Under the pieces are notes generated by a model that searched no databases, had not been told where the DNA came from, and worked only from the letters and a program-made list of their open reading frames with translations. The position numbers and the translations under genes are program-made. From contig MGPC01000013.1 of NCBI GenBank assembly GCA_001797315.1, positions 62,001 to 126,000 of the forward strand: a stretch of 64,000 nucleotides of DNA, read 5' to 3'. Of this stretch, positions 35,528-45,377 are shown one piece after another; positions within the stretch are counted from its first letter, which is position 1; each line of letters begins with the position of its first letter. Origin of the DNA: Curvibacter sp. GWA2_64_110 (GTDB lineage Bacteria; Pseudomonadota; Gammaproteobacteria; Burkholderiales; Burkholderiaceae_C).

Positions 35528-36676
35528 TCAAATGGCGCTCAGCACCCACTGCCCGGCGACCTCGATCAGTTCGCGGTCGCACTGGAATTCATCGATTTCA
35601 CTTTCATGGCCCGGCAGCACGCAGACCACCGTCTCGCCCTGCCCGCGCAGGCGCGCAATCGCCTGGCGCAGTGCCGGCGACTCGCCCCAGGGCGCGCGGA
35701 TGGCAGCACGCAACGCGCGCGCACCGACGGCGCCCACCAGGGTCTTGAGGTCCAGGCTGAAGCCCACCGCCGGGCGCTTGCGGCCGAACACCGCACCGAC
35801 TTCGTCGTACCGGCCGCCACGCAGCAGCGCGTCGCTGGCACCTTCGGCATAGACGGCAAAACGCACGCCGCTGTAATAGGCATAGCCGCGCAGGTCGGCC
35901 AGATCGAAGCTGAGCTGGGTGCCTTCCAGATGGCTTGCCAGCCACTTCAAATTTGATAGCGCCTCGCGCAATGCCGGCAAGGGCGGGAGCACTTTTTCGG
36001 CCTGATCCAGCACAGAGACGTCGCCGTAGAGCTGCAGCAATGCCAACAGGCCCTGGCGCGACGCCGCCGGGAAGTCTTGGGTAAGCTGGGTCAGCGCGGT
36101 CACGTCCTTGGCGGCCAGCGCGGCATGCACTTGCGCCAGGGTTTCGGCGTCGGCGTTCACATCAGCCAGCAAGGCGCTGACGATACGCACATCGGCCATG
36201 TCCACGGTGAAATTCGGCAAATTGGCGGCCCTGAGGCAGTCGAGCGCGAGTTGCAGCGCCTCCAGATCGGCTTCTAGGCCGGCGTGGCCGTAGATCTCGG
36301 CGCCAAGTTGCAGCGGCTCGCGCGTGGCATGCGGGCTGGCCGGGCGCGTGTGCAGCACCGGGCCGCAGTAGCACAGGCGGGCGACGCCGCGGCGGTTGAG
36401 CAGATGGGCATCGATGCGCGCCACCTGCGGCGTGGTGTCGGCGCGCAGCCCCATGGAGCGGCCGGACAGCTGATCGACCAGCTTGAAGGTTTGCAGGCTG
36501 AGCGCCTGGCCAGTGCCCGTCAGCAGGGACTCCAGGTGCTCAAGCAGCGGCGGCATGACCAGTTCGTAGCCATAGCAGCGCGCCATGTCCAGCAAATCGC
36601 GACGTAGTTCTTCGATGTGACGCGCCTCGGAAGGCAAGACATCGGCAATGTGATCCGGCAGGACCCAGGCAGACAT
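35528..36676 (-). CDS. hisZ: ATP phosphoribosyltransferase regulatory subunit HisZ
   Basis: HisZ is a catalytically inactive HisRS-like protein that binds short-form HisG and makes it active and sensitive to histidine. The 382-residue protein keeps class II synthetase motifs in degraded form: [42 protein letters not shown], and a C-terminal [21 protein letters not shown] without the full catalytic set. hisZ lies between the hflC side and purA as in other betaproteobacteria. Residues about 225-243 are coded by an AT-rich repeat (site D, 35948-36003) read in frame. HisS itself is at 44 kb. Confidence 0.93.
   Translation of the reverse strand: MSAWVLPDHIADVLPSEARHIEELRRDLLDMARCYGYELVMPPLLEHLESLLTGTGQALSLQTFKLVDQLSGRSMGLRADTTPQVARIDAHLLNRRGVARLCYCGPVLHTRPASPHATREPLQLGAEIYGHAGLEADLEALQLALDCLRAANLPNFTVDMADVRIVSALLADVNADAETLAQVHAALAAKDVTALTQLTQDFPAASRQGLLALLQLYGDVSVLDQAEKVLPPLPALREALSNLKWLASHLEGTQLSFDLADLRGYAYYSGVRFAVYAEGASDALLRGGRYDEVGAVFGRKRPAVGFSLDLKTLVGAVGARALRAAIRAPWGESPALRQAIARLRGQGETVVCVLPGHESEIDEFQCDRELIEVAGQWVLSAI
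35948..36003 (+). repeat. AT-rich repeat site D, inside hisZ
   Basis: CAAATTTGATAGCGCC leads to AAGGGCGGGAGCACTTTTT, matching the layout at 34007-34070 (TTTGTAGCTGCTT to GCCACTTTTT). On the coding (minus) strand it makes residues [19 protein letters not shown] of HisZ without breaking the frame. Confidence 0.5.
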
Positions 36677-36755
36677 GGGATTTTGGGGTGCTGTTAAAAA
36701 CGTGATTTTACCGGGCTTGGCGACCGGACAAAATCAGGCGGGTTTCAGGACCTTG

Positions 36756-36947
36756 TCACAGCGCCTGCCACCACAGCCACAGCAGGCCGGCCAGGATGCT
36801 GCACAGGCCGAAAAAGCGGATCTGGCCGTCACTCAGCTGCAGGATCTGGGCGAACATGCGACGCCAGCCGCCGGGCGAAAGAAAGGGAAACAGGCCCTCG
36901 ATCACCAAGACCAGGGCCATGGCCAGCCAGAAGGAGTCGCTGTCCAC
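36756..36947 (-). CDS. DUF2065 (YjeT-type) small membrane protein
   Basis: The 63-residue protein has two membrane helices (about 5-22 and 43-60) and the DUF2065 signature: DSFWLAMALVLVIEGLFPFL with the SPGGWRRMFAQI loop. Its function is unknown. It starts with GTG four bases after the hflC stop, and this hflK-hflC-DUF2065 order is conserved in proteobacteria, so it is likely part of that operon. The region 36677-36755 before hisZ holds nothing I recognise. Confidence 0.83.
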   Translation of the reverse strand: MDSDSFWLAMALVLVIEGLFPFLSPGGWRRMFAQILQLSDGQIRFFGLCSILAGLLWLWWQAL

Positions 36948-36950
36948 GCC

Positions 36951-37850
36951 TTACTTTTTCGCACCAGAAGGTGCGCCCTGGCCGCGGAACACCTTGAAGA
37001 ACTCCGAGGACGACGGATCCAGCACCATCACATCGCTCTTCTTGCTGAAGCTGGCCTTGTAGGCCTCCAGGCTGCGGTAGAACTGGGCAAACTGCGGGTC
37101 ACGGCCGAAGGCCTCGGCATAAATGCGTGCCGCTTCGGCATCACCCTCACCCTTGACCTTCTGGGCGTCGCGGTAGGCGTTGGCAATCGTCACCTCGCGC
37201 TGGCGGTCGGCATCGGCACGGATCTTCTCGCCTTCGGCGCCACCGGTGGAGCGCAGCTCGTTGGCCACCCGCTTGCGCTCAGCCTCCATGCGGCGGTACA
37301 CCGACTCGGTGATGGCATCGACGTAATCGGCCCGGGTGATGCGGACGTCCACCACGTCCACGCCCCAGGGCTTGGCCCCGCGAACCTTGTCCAGCACTTC
37401 GGCCTTGACGTCGGCCGTCAGGGCTTCGCGCTTGAGCGACAGCAGCTCCTTCACGGTGCGTTTGTTGATCTCTTCCTGAAAGGCGTTGCGCACCACGCGG
37501 TTGAGCTGGCTGGCACCGGCCGCCTCGTTCAGGCCGACGTTGCGGATGTACTCGGTCGGATCGGTGATGCGCCAGCGCACATACCAGTCGATCACGACAC
37601 GCTGCTTTTCGGCGGTGAGCATCGGCTCGGTGTCGGTGCTGTCCAGCGTGAGCAGGCGCTTGTCGATGTAGGTCACGTTCTGGAACGGCGGCGGCAGCTT
37701 GATGTTCAGCCCCGGCTCGGTGATGACCTCCTTGATCTGCCCCAAGGCATAGACCACACCGAACTGCCGCTGGTCGACCACGAACAGCATGGAACTCGCC
37801 AGCGCCAGCAGCACCAGCAGCGAAGAAATGACAAATCCAACCCGGTTCAT
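36951..37850 (-). CDS. hflC: Membrane protease modulator HflC
   Basis: HflC forms with HflK a complex that encircles FtsH and limits its proteolysis of membrane proteins. The 299-residue protein has a short N-terminal membrane anchor (about 4-24), then the SPFH/band 7 domain (VYALGQIKEVITEPGLN near 33-49) and a long coiled-coil C-terminus with AEGEKIRADADRQREVT. The ATG at 37850 is 9 bases after the hflK stop, so the two are cotranscribed. Typical length and organisation leave little doubt. Confidence 0.95.
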   Translation of the reverse strand: MNRVGFVISSLLVLLALASSMLFVVDQRQFGVVYALGQIKEVITEPGLNIKLPPPFQNVTYIDKRLLTLDSTDTEPMLTAEKQRVVIDWYVRWRITDPTEYIRNVGLNEAAGASQLNRVVRNAFQEEINKRTVKELLSLKREALTADVKAEVLDKVRGAKPWGVDVVDVRITRADYVDAITESVYRRMEAERKRVANELRSTGGAEGEKIRADADRQREVTIANAYRDAQKVKGEGDAEAARIYAEAFGRDPQFAQFYRSLEAYKASFSKKSDVMVLDPSSSEFFKVFRGQGAPSGAKK

Positions 37851-37859
37851 TCTGGGCTC

Positions 37860-39236
37860 CTATCGGGTTTCACGGTCGCGCGAGCGTCCGCCGTCGCGGG
37901 TGCGGGCATCGAGCGGCAAGGTGGCCGGCGCTGCCGGAGCGGCAGGCATTGCCGGCGCGGCGGCAGCGGATTGCGCAGCAGCTTCGCCCGCGCTCATCTG
38001 CATGATCTTGTCCAGCGGCAGGTACAGCAGGTTCGAGCCCTGGCGCGACTCGACCAGCACCTTGGTCACACTGCCGTAGATCTGTTGCATGGTCTCCAAG
38101 TAGAGGCGATCGCGCGTGACCTGCGGCGCCTTCTGGTACTCGGTCAGGACAGCACGGAAGCGCTGGGCATCACCCTGCGCCTGCGCCACGATGCGCGCCT
38201 TGTAGGCCTCGGCCTCTTCCTTCAGGCGCGAAGCGGCACCCAGGGCGCGCGGCACGACGTCATTGGCATAGGCCTCGGCCTCGTTCTTGGCACGCTCGCG
38301 CTCCTGGCCGGCCTTGAGCACGTCGTCGAAGGCCGCCTGCACCTGCTCAGGCGGGCGCACGCCACCTTGCTGCAGGTTGATGCCCACCACTTCGATGCCG
38401 ACCTTGTAGCGGTCGAGGATGGTCTGCATCAGCGTACGCACGCGCGGCGCGATCTGGTCGCGCTCCTCGGACAAAGCAGAGTCCATGCGCATCTTGCCCA
38501 CCACCTCGCGCACGGCCGTCTCCGCCGCCTGCACCACGGCCTCGCTCGGACTCTTGCTCTCGAACAGGAAGGCGCGCGCATCGTTCAGACGGTATTGCAC
38601 GGCGAACTTGATCTCGACGATGTTCTCGTCTTCGGTCAGCATGGCAGACTCGCGCAGGCCGGTGGCCTTGATCACGGTGTCACGCCCCACATCCACGGAA
38701 CGGATCTGGGTCACAAACACCAGTTCGTGGCGCTGAATCGGGTACGGCAGACGCCAGTTGAAGCCGGCGCCGACCGTCGACTTGTATTTGCCGAACTGGG
38801 TGATGACGGCCTGCTGGCCTTCCTGCACGATGAAAAAGCCGGTACCGAGCCAGATCAGCACGACGATGGCAGCAATCAGGCCGGCCCCCAGGCCTGCGCT
38901 CTTCATGTCGGGCTTGAAGCCGCCGCCGTTTCCACCACCCGTGCCGCCGTTGCGGCCACCACGCCCCGGTCCCCCGCCAAACAGGCCACCGAGCTTGCGA
39001 TTGAAATCGCGCCACAGTTCGTCCAGGTCCGGCGGCCCCTGAGTGGGCCCTTGGTTCTGGCCCCGTCCCGGGCCATTTGAGGGCGGCGGGTCGGATTCGG
39101 GCCGGGATGGCTCGGGCTTGCCGGCATCGGTCGGTTTGTCGTCGCCACGGCCCCAGCGGGGGTCGTTCAGGTTGAACATGCCCCGGATGCGGCCCGACCA
39201 TTCCGCCCAGCGAAAGGCGCGTGATTGGAGTTTCAT
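37860..39236 (-). CDS. hflK: Membrane protease modulator HflK
   Basis: HflK is the partner of HflC in the FtsH-HflKC complex of the inner membrane. In the 458-residue form chosen here, an N-terminal Pro/Gly-rich cytoplasmic region (PRWGRGDD, GGGPGRGG) precedes one membrane helix (about 118-140), the band 7 domain (VGAGFNWRLPYPIQRHELV) and an Ala/Pro-rich tail ending in DARTRDGGRSRDRETR. The start is uncertain: two adjacent ATGs at 39239 and 39236 and one at 39179 (MFNLNDPRWGRG) are possible. It follows hflX and precedes hflC. Confidence 0.93.
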   Translation of the reverse strand: MKLQSRAFRWAEWSGRIRGMFNLNDPRWGRGDDKPTDAGKPEPSRPESDPPPSNGPGRGQNQGPTQGPPDLDELWRDFNRKLGGLFGGGPGRGGRNGGTGGGNGGGFKPDMKSAGLGAGLIAAIVVLIWLGTGFFIVQEGQQAVITQFGKYKSTVGAGFNWRLPYPIQRHELVFVTQIRSVDVGRDTVIKATGLRESAMLTEDENIVEIKFAVQYRLNDARAFLFESKSPSEAVVQAAETAVREVVGKMRMDSALSEERDQIAPRVRTLMQTILDRYKVGIEVVGINLQQGGVRPPEQVQAAFDDVLKAGQERERAKNEAEAYANDVVPRALGAASRLKEEAEAYKARIVAQAQGDAQRFRAVLTEYQKAPQVTRDRLYLETMQQIYGSVTKVLVESRQGSNLLYLPLDKIMQMSAGEAAAQSAAAAPAMPAAPAAPATLPLDARTRDGGRSRDRETR

Positions 39237-39276
39237 CATTTCGTCTCTTGTAGCTCTCTGGCCGGATTGTGCCCAA

Positions 39277-40455
39277 TCAGGAAGCGGTTGGATGATTTTC
39301 GGCGGAAAGTGCCTCCACTCTTTCGGGAGATTCCCGACCCGTCTCGCTGGCGCGACGTGCCAGCAGCTGGCGCAAGGCCGGCAGCCCCTCGCCCTTGCGC
39401 GCACTGGCGAAGACACGAGGCGTTGCCACGCCATCCAGGTCATAGCTGTCTTCGAGCTGCAGCGGCCGGCGCGCTTCATCCAGCGCATCGAGCTTGTTGA
39501 ACACCAGCACTTGCGGAATATCGGCGGCCCCGATCTCGGCCAGCACCCGCTGGACTTCCGCGATCTGCTCAGGATAGTTCGGATTGGAAGCGTCGACCAC
39601 ATGCAGCAGCAGGTCGGCATCGACCGCCTCCTGCAGCGTGGCCTGGAAAGCGTCGATCAGGCCGTGCGGCAGGTCGCGGATGAACCCCACCGTATCGGAC
39701 AGGGAAACCGAACGCCCGGCCTCGCTCAGGTACAGCTGGCGCGTGGTGGTGTCCAGCGTGGCGAACAGCTGGTCGGCGGCATAGGCGCGGGCCTTGACCA
39801 GGGCGTTGAACAGCGTTGACTTGCCGGCGTTGGTGTAGCCGACCAGCGAGATGTTGAAGGCATCGCGCCGCTCGCGCTGGCGGCGCTGGGTCTGGCGCTG
39901 GCGCTTGACCTTCACCAGCCGCTCCTTGGTGCGCTTGATGGCCTCATTGATCATGCGGCGATCCAGCTCAATCTGCTTCTCACCCGGGCCGCCACGCACA
40001 CCGGCACCGCCGGTCTGGCGCTCCAGGTGGGACCAGCGCCGCACCAGGCGAGTACTGAGGTATTGCAGGCGAGCCAGTTCGACCTGCAGCTTGCCTTCAT
40101 GGCTGCGCGCACGCTGGGCGAAGATTTCCAGAATCAAGAGTGTGCGGTCGTTGACCGGCAACTCCAGATGGCGCTCAAGATTGCGTTGCTGCGCCGGGCT
40201 CAGGCTCTGGTCGAACAGCACCTCGGTGGCACCGAGTGCCTGCGCCAGCTGCTTGATTTCGTCGGCTTTGCCGCTGCCCACGAACAGCGCGGCATCGGGC
40301 GCCCTGCGCTTGCAGGTCAGGCGCGCGACCGGTTGCAGTCCCGCGGTTTCAGCCAGCAGGCCCAGTTCTTCGAGTTCGCCATCAAAATGGGGCAGACCAA
40401 AGTCCACCCCTACCAGAATGGTCGGTGCCGGGGTCTTGTCGGGCAAATCAGTCAA
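39277..40455 (-). CDS. hflX: GTPase HflX
   Basis: HflX is a ribosome-splitting GTPase that rescues stalled ribosomes. The 392-residue protein has the N-terminal HflX domain (VGVDFGLPHFDGELEEL), a glycine-rich linker with GGAGVRGGPGEKQIELDRR, then the G domain with G1 GYTNAGKST near 206-214, the G3 DTVGFIRDLPHG and the NKLD G4. The start is TTG at 40455, with no nearby in-frame ATG and a poor ribosome binding site, so it could differ. The order hfq-hflX-hflK-hflC is the standard arrangement. Confidence 0.95.
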   Translation of the reverse strand: MTDLPDKTPAPTILVGVDFGLPHFDGELEELGLLAETAGLQPVARLTCKRRAPDAALFVGSGKADEIKQLAQALGATEVLFDQSLSPAQQRNLERHLELPVNDRTLLILEIFAQRARSHEGKLQVELARLQYLSTRLVRRWSHLERQTGGAGVRGGPGEKQIELDRRMINEAIKRTKERLVKVKRQRQTQRRQRERRDAFNISLVGYTNAGKSTLFNALVKARAYAADQLFATLDTTTRQLYLSEAGRSVSLSDTVGFIRDLPHGLIDAFQATLQEAVDADLLLHVVDASNPNYPEQIAEVQRVLAEIGAADIPQVLVFNKLDALDEARRPLQLEDSYDLDGVATPRVFASARKGEGLPALRQLLARRASETGRESPERVEALSAENHPTAS

Positions 40456-40521
40456 ATGGAACGCAGCCTGCTTGCAGGCCCAAAAGTAACCGTCATTCAG
40501 GCGTCAGCGCCCCAAGCCGCA

Positions 40522-40773
40522 TCAGGCTGCGCCGGGCTGCTCGACCTCGCCGGTCGAGAAATTCACGGCACGTCCCGGCACGATGGTCGAGATGGCGTGT
40601 TTGTAGACCATCTGCGTCACCGTGTTGCGCAGCAGCACGACGTACTGGTCAAACGATTCGATCTGACCTTGCAGCTTGATACCGTTGACGAGGTAGATGG
40701 ACACCGGCACGTGTTCGCGCCGCAGGGTGTTCAGAAAAGGGTCTTGCAAGAGCTGACCTTTGTTGTTGCTCAC
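40522..40773 (-). CDS. hfq: RNA chaperone Hfq
   Basis: Hfq is a hexameric Sm-like RNA chaperone that pairs small RNAs with mRNAs. The 83-residue protein shows the Sm1 motif ([19 protein letters not shown]) and Sm2 with YKHAIST. The GTG start at 40773 is fixed by a strong GGAGA site and by the [15 protein letters not shown]-type N-terminus. It is shorter than gammaproteobacterial Hfq because it lacks the long C-terminal tail, ending soon after EVEQPGAA. It lies between der and hflX on the minus strand, with a 101-base upstream gap. Confidence 0.97.
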   Translation of the reverse strand: MSNNKGQLLQDPFLNTLRREHVPVSIYLVNGIKLQGQIESFDQYVVLLRNTVTQMVYKHAISTIVPGRAVNFSTGEVEQPGAA

Positions 40774-40874
40774 GATATTCTCCGTGTTCAAAAGTTCTGT
40801 AGAAGTTGCCACCTTACCACAGCAGGCTGGCTTGTGGTTGACAAAAGGAATAAACCCCCAGGAATCGACGGCAT

Positions 40875-42218
40875 CTAGCCGTTTTCTTTCTCGGCGTAGG
40901 GGTTGTGCGAGGTTTTCATCTCGATGCGCAGGGGGGTGCCAACCAGATTGAACTCCTTGCGGATGCGCCCTTCGAGAAAACGCTTGTAGGCATCGGTCAC
41001 ATGTTCCAGCGAGTTGCCGTGGATCACGACGATCGGCGGGTTCATGCCGCCCTGGTGCGCATAACGCAGCTTGGGCCGGTAGATACCGGACTTCTTGGGC
41101 GTCTGGTACTGCACCGCCTCCTGCAACAGCCGCGTCAGCACCGGCGTGGGCATCTTGCAGCTCGCCGACTTGTGCGCCTGGATGATCGATGCCCACAGCG
41201 GCCCCAAGCCCTGACGCTTCTTGGCGGAAATATGGTGAAGATCGGCAAATTTAAGGAAGGCCAACCGGGTTTCGATGGAGCGCTGCAGCAGCTCGCGCTG
41301 GTAGTCGTCCACCGCATCCCACTTGTTGACCGCCAGCACCACCGCACGGCCGCTTTCCAGGATGTAGCCGGCGATGTGGGCATCCTGGTCGGTCACGCCC
41401 TGGGTTGCGTCCAGCAGCAACAGCACCACATTGGCCGATTCGATGGCCTGCAGGGTCTTGACCACGGAAAACTTCTCGATCGCCTCGAACACCTGTCCCT
41501 TTCGGCGCAGACCGGCGGTATCGATCAGTTCGAAACGCTGGCCATTACGCTCGAAAGGCACACTGATCGCGTCGCGTGTCGTACCCGGCATGTCGAAAGC
41601 CACCAGACGCTCCTCACCGAGCCAGGTATTGATCAGCGTGGATTTGCCGACGTTGGGCCGGCCAGCCACGGCCAGCTTGATCAAGCCGGGATCGCGCTCC
41701 TCTTCGGCTTCGTCCGGGTCCGGCAAATTCAGCGGCGCCAGCGCCAGCTCCACCAGTGAACGGATGCCCTGGCCGTGGGCTGCGGAAACCGGGTACACCT
41801 CGCCCAGGCCCAACTCGAAAAATTCGGCAAGTTGCACGCCCTCCTGCATGCCTTCGGCCTTGTTGGCCACCAGCACACAGGGTTTGCCCAGACGACGCAG
41901 GTAGTTGGCAATGTCGTGGTCCTGCGCAGACAGGCCCTGGCGGGCATCGACCACGAAAATCACCACGTCGGCCTCGGCCACCGCCTGGCGGGTCTGCTTG
42001 GCCATTTCCTTGTAAATACCGCTACCGGCATCCGGTTCGAAGCCACCGGTGTCGATGACGATGAACTCATGCTTGCCCAGCTTGCCGTTGCCGTAATGGC
42101 GATCGCGCGTCAGGCCGGCAAAATCAGCCACGATGGCATCGCGCGACTTGGTCAGCCGGTTGAACAGCGTCGACTTGCCGACGTTGGGACGACCGACCAA
42201 GGCCAGAACAGGTTTCAT
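40875..42218 (-). CDS. der: Ribosome assembly GTPase Der
   Basis: Der (EngA) is an essential GTPase with two tandem G domains that acts late in 50S assembly. The 447-residue protein begins [17 protein letters not shown] (first G1 at 9-17), has a second GRPNVGKST near 184-192 and a C-terminal KH-like domain rich in basic residues, ending in [13 protein letters not shown]. The ATG at 42218 fits the family start. It follows bamB by 16 bases and precedes hfq. Confidence 0.97.
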   Translation of the reverse strand: MKPVLALVGRPNVGKSTLFNRLTKSRDAIVADFAGLTRDRHYGNGKLGKHEFIVIDTGGFEPDAGSGIYKEMAKQTRQAVAEADVVIFVVDARQGLSAQDHDIANYLRRLGKPCVLVANKAEGMQEGVQLAEFFELGLGEVYPVSAAHGQGIRSLVELALAPLNLPDPDEAEEERDPGLIKLAVAGRPNVGKSTLINTWLGEERLVAFDMPGTTRDAISVPFERNGQRFELIDTAGLRRKGQVFEAIEKFSVVKTLQAIESANVVLLLLDATQGVTDQDAHIAGYILESGRAVVLAVNKWDAVDDYQRELLQRSIETRLAFLKFADLHHISAKKRQGLGPLWASIIQAHKSASCKMPTPVLTRLLQEAVQYQTPKKSGIYRPKLRYAHQGGMNPPIVVIHGNSLEHVTDAYKRFLEGRIRKEFNLVGTPLRIEMKTSHNPYAEKENG

Positions 42219-42234
42219 GCGTTGGAGCCCAGTT

Positions 42235-43377
42235 TCATTCAGGTTGGAAGCCGAAGACGCCGCCATTGCGCGTCACGACCACCAGCGTGTTGCCGGCCAG
42301 CACGGGGGCAACAGCGATCGCCGAGCCATCGGTGCTGACGCGGGCCACGGGCGACCCGTCTTCGCGTGAGAGGAAATGCAGCAAACCGCCACCATCGCCT
42401 ACCACCACGGAACGGCCCGCGACCAACGGGGTGCCCAGGTTGCGATAGCGCAGGAGTTCTTGCGCCCAGGCACGCTCACCATCGGCACGGCGCCAGGCCG
42501 CGACAGTGCCGTCAGCCTCGGTACCGAAGACAAGGTCACGGTCGCCTTGCACACCGGTGGCACCGACCGCCGGCTTGGTCCACAGCACGGAACCGCGGGC
42601 GGCATCAACACAGCCCACTGCCGCCTGGAAGGCACGGGCACAGACCACGTCGCCCTCACGGCTCACACCGGCCACCAGATCCACCAGCCGTTCAATATCG
42701 TTCACACCGCGCGGTGAAGCAATGGCCGCTTCCCAGCGCACGCTGCCATTGAGCGGATTCAAACCCACCAATTTGCCGGACAACCCCACCACCAGCGTAT
42801 CGCCCACCGCCAGCAGGACGCCGGCCTGGCGCAGCACCAGGGCATCCCCCGAACGCTGCTGTTGCCATAGACGACGGCCGGACTGCCCGTCGAAGGCGCT
42901 GACCGTACGGTCCGCGCCGAGCACAAAGACTCGTCCGCCAGCCACCAACGGAGCAGTCAAGCTGACGGCATTGAGACGCTGGCGCCAGACCTCACGACCG
43001 GACTCCAGTGTGACAACCTCATTGCCGCGGGTGATGACCGCCGCGCGTTGGCCGTCGTAGCCAACACCCGCGCTCAACGGCGTACCCAGCGATGCGCGCC
43101 AGAGATCGCCACCACTACGCGCATCCAGCACCGCGACCGTGCCATCCGACGAGGCCAGCACCACGCTTTGCCCCAGCACACGGACATTCAAGGGCAACGC
43201 CACCTCACCGACCTTGGAGATCCAGGCCTGGCGCACGCCGATCAGATTGGGACCTGGCGACAGTTCGGCCGGCTTCGGCTTTTGCGGGCCACTGGAGCAG
43301 GCCGCCAACAAGATCGCCATGGCCAAGGGCAATGCCCCCCGCAGCACGCCCGAAAATCCACGCAACGCCCGGTTCAC
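42235..43377 (-). CDS. bamB: Outer membrane protein assembly factor BamB (lipoprotein)
   Basis: BamB is a lipoprotein of the BAM complex that helps insert beta-barrel proteins in the outer membrane. The 380-residue protein has a lipoprotein signal with LLAAC (Cys27), then an eight-bladed PQQ-type propeller seen as repeats such as [33 protein letters not shown] and [10 protein letters not shown]. The GTG start (43377) overlaps the stop of yfgM as GTGA, so they are translationally coupled. Together with bamD at 53.4 kb the window holds two BAM lipoproteins; bamA is not here. Confidence 0.95.
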   Translation of the reverse strand: MNRALRGFSGVLRGALPLAMAILLAACSSGPQKPKPAELSPGPNLIGVRQAWISKVGEVALPLNVRVLGQSVVLASSDGTVAVLDARSGGDLWRASLGTPLSAGVGYDGQRAAVITRGNEVVTLESGREVWRQRLNAVSLTAPLVAGGRVFVLGADRTVSAFDGQSGRRLWQQQRSGDALVLRQAGVLLAVGDTLVVGLSGKLVGLNPLNGSVRWEAAIASPRGVNDIERLVDLVAGVSREGDVVCARAFQAAVGCVDAARGSVLWTKPAVGATGVQGDRDLVFGTEADGTVAAWRRADGERAWAQELLRYRNLGTPLVAGRSVVVGDGGGLLHFLSREDGSPVARVSTDGSAIAVAPVLAGNTLVVVTRNGGVFGFQPE

Positions 43378-44042
43378 TTGGCACCTCCTGCAGCGCGCTC
43401 AGCGGGAACACTGGCACCCAGTGCCGCCAGCTTCACATCGACCAAGCGGCGATATTCACTGCTTGCGTCCAGCCCTTGGTAGGCCTTGAGGTATTCAGCC
43501 ACAGCCTCGGCTTTCTTGCCTTGCGCCTGATAGATATCGCCGCGCCGGTCGGCGGCCAGGGCCGCAAAGTCGGCCGGAAAATTGCCAGACAGCTGCTTGA
43601 GCGCCTCGTCATAGGCCTTGGACTCCAGCAGCACCCCCGCCAAACGCAGGCGGGCAATGGCTTGGTAACCCTCATCCGAGGATTTCTCGGCCACCCAGAG
43701 CAGCGCCGCCTTGGCGGCATCAAGCTTGCCGGTTTCGACATAGACCTTGGCTGCCAGCAGGCCAGCCTGCTGGGCGTAAGTGGTCGAAGCAAATTTGTCC
43801 TTCATATCAGCCAGCGCACGATCGAGCTTGGCTGCGTCACCCGTCATGGCAATACGCTCCACCTCATCGTACATGGCTGCTGCCTGAGCCGCCTGGTTGC
43901 GCTGCCAGTACTGATACAGATTCCAGCCGGCAAAGGCCGCCAGCACCACGATGAGCGCCCAGGTGATGGCGTTGCCGTACTGGCGCCAGAAATGCTTGAG
44001 CTGGTCAAGCTGCTCTTGTTCTTCGAGATCGAGATGTGCCAT
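43374..44042 (-). CDS. yfgM: YfgM-like tetratricopeptide membrane protein
   Basis: YfgM is a single-pass inner-membrane protein with periplasmic TPRs that works with the PpiD chaperone near the Sec translocon. The 222-residue protein has the conserved cytoplasmic start MAHLDLEEQEQLDQLKHFW, one membrane helix (about 25-42) and TPR-like helices downstream (for example YQAIARLRLAGVLLESKAYD). It lies between hisS and bamB, the usual position, and its GTGA stop overlaps bamB. The ATG at 44042 follows from the conserved start. Confidence 0.92.
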   Translation of the reverse strand: MAHLDLEEQEQLDQLKHFWRQYGNAITWALIVVLAAFAGWNLYQYWQRNQAAQAAAMYDEVERIAMTGDAAKLDRALADMKDKFASTTYAQQAGLLAAKVYVETGKLDAAKAALLWVAEKSSDEGYQAIARLRLAGVLLESKAYDEALKQLSGNFPADFAALAADRRGDIYQAQGKKAEAVAEYLKAYQGLDASSEYRRLVDVKLAALGASVPAERAAGGAK

Positions 44043-44055
44043 GAGGTGTATTGGT

Positions 44056-45369
44056 TTAAGACCGCGATTGTAGGTGGGGCGCCCAGTCGGCCACATTCGC
44101 CAACGGATATGCCGTCTGCGCGCCGCTGCCGTCGCGCAAGGCTTTGACAGTCACCAGGTTCTGCGCCAGTTCATCGGCACCGAAAATCAAGGCGTAGCTG
44201 GCCCCGCTGGCATCAGCCCGTTTGAACTGCGACTTCATGCTGCCCATGCCCTCACCCGTGCCGGCATGCATTTGCACCCGCACGCCCGCGGCACGCAAGG
44301 TCTGCAGGCATGCCATGGCCATCGGCAAGTTCCCGATTTCCGGCACGATGGCATAAGCATCCAGCTCGGGCGATGGATTCTCCATGCCCTGCTCCTTCAG
44401 CAGTTCAAGCACACGCTCCACGCCCAAGGCCCAGCCAACTGCTGGCGCCGGCTTGCCGCCAATCTGCTCGATCAGGTAGTCGTAGCGACCGCCGCCGCAA
44501 ATCGTGCCTTGCGAACCCAGGCGCGTGGTGATGAACTCGAACACGGTCAGGTTGTAATAGTCCATGCCGCGCACCAGACGCGGGTTAATGCTGTAAGCCA
44601 CGCCATTGGCATCCAGCATGGCGCGGACCTGGCTGAAATGGGCCAGCGAAGCCTCTCCCAGGAAATCGATCAGCTTGGGTGCGGCGTCCACCAGTGCCTG
44701 CATGGCCGGGTTCTTGGTGTCGAGGATGCGCAGCGGATTGAGGTGCAGGCGCCGACGCGCCTCTTCGTCGAGCTGCTCGGCATGCTGCTCGAAATAGGCA
44801 ATCAGTGCAGCGCGGTGCTGCTTGCGTTCCTCAGGCTGGCCAAGACTGTTGAGTTCCAGGCGCACCTCGTTCAGGCCCAGCGTCTTCCACAGCGCATCGG
44901 CCAGCAGGATCAATTCGGCATCGATCTCGGCGCCGGCAAAGCCCAGCGCTTCGGCACCGATCTGGTGAAACTGACGATAACGCCCGCGTTGTGGCCGTTC
45001 ATGGCGGAACATCGGCCCCATGTAGTACAGGCGCTTGCCGCCGTCGTAGAGCATGGAATGCTCGACCACCGCGCGCACCACGCCGGCCGTGCATTCGGGA
45101 CGCAACGTCAGGTGTTCGCCATTGAGTCGATCTTCGAAGGAATACATCTCCTTCTCGACGATGTCGGTCACCTCCCCCAGGCCGCGAATGAACAACGGCG
45201 TGGGCTCAACAATCGGCGTGCGAATATTGCTGTAGGCGTAGCGCGCCATCAACGAACGCACTTGCTGCTCCAACCACTCCCAGCGGACCGAATCCGGCGG
45301 CAGGATGTCGTTCATGCCTTTGACGGCTGTCAGCTTCTCGGCCTTGGCGGCCATCTTCTTTTCTGTCAT
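44056..45369 (-). CDS. hisS: Histidyl-tRNA synthetase HisS
   Basis: HisS charges tRNA-His in the cytoplasm. The 437-residue class II enzyme has motif 1 ([19 protein letters not shown]), motif 2 with [17 protein letters not shown], the histidine-specific [15 protein letters not shown], and motif 3 [27 protein letters not shown]. The C-terminal anticodon-binding domain ends in [15 protein letters not shown]. The ATG at 45369 gives a short extension before the conserved start. It lies between ispG and yfgM. Confidence 0.97.
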   Translation of the reverse strand: MTEKKMAAKAEKLTAVKGMNDILPPDSVRWEWLEQQVRSLMARYAYSNIRTPIVEPTPLFIRGLGEVTDIVEKEMYSFEDRLNGEHLTLRPECTAGVVRAVVEHSMLYDGGKRLYYMGPMFRHERPQRGRYRQFHQIGAEALGFAGAEIDAELILLADALWKTLGLNEVRLELNSLGQPEERKQHRAALIAYFEQHAEQLDEEARRRLHLNPLRILDTKNPAMQALVDAAPKLIDFLGEASLAHFSQVRAMLDANGVAYSINPRLVRGMDYYNLTVFEFITTRLGSQGTICGGGRYDYLIEQIGGKPAPAVGWALGVERVLELLKEQGMENPSPELDAYAIVPEIGNLPMAMACLQTLRAAGVRVQMHAGTGEGMGSMKSQFKRADASGASYALIFGADELAQNLVTVKALRDGSGAQTAYPLANVADWAPHLQSRS

Positions 45370-45377
45370 GAATCTGT

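Noticed and set aside
36675-39080. A plus-strand frame of about 800 codons antisense to hflK and hflC
   Set aside because: The opposite strand holds hflK and hflC with complete family motifs; this frame has none and runs across several real gene boundaries.
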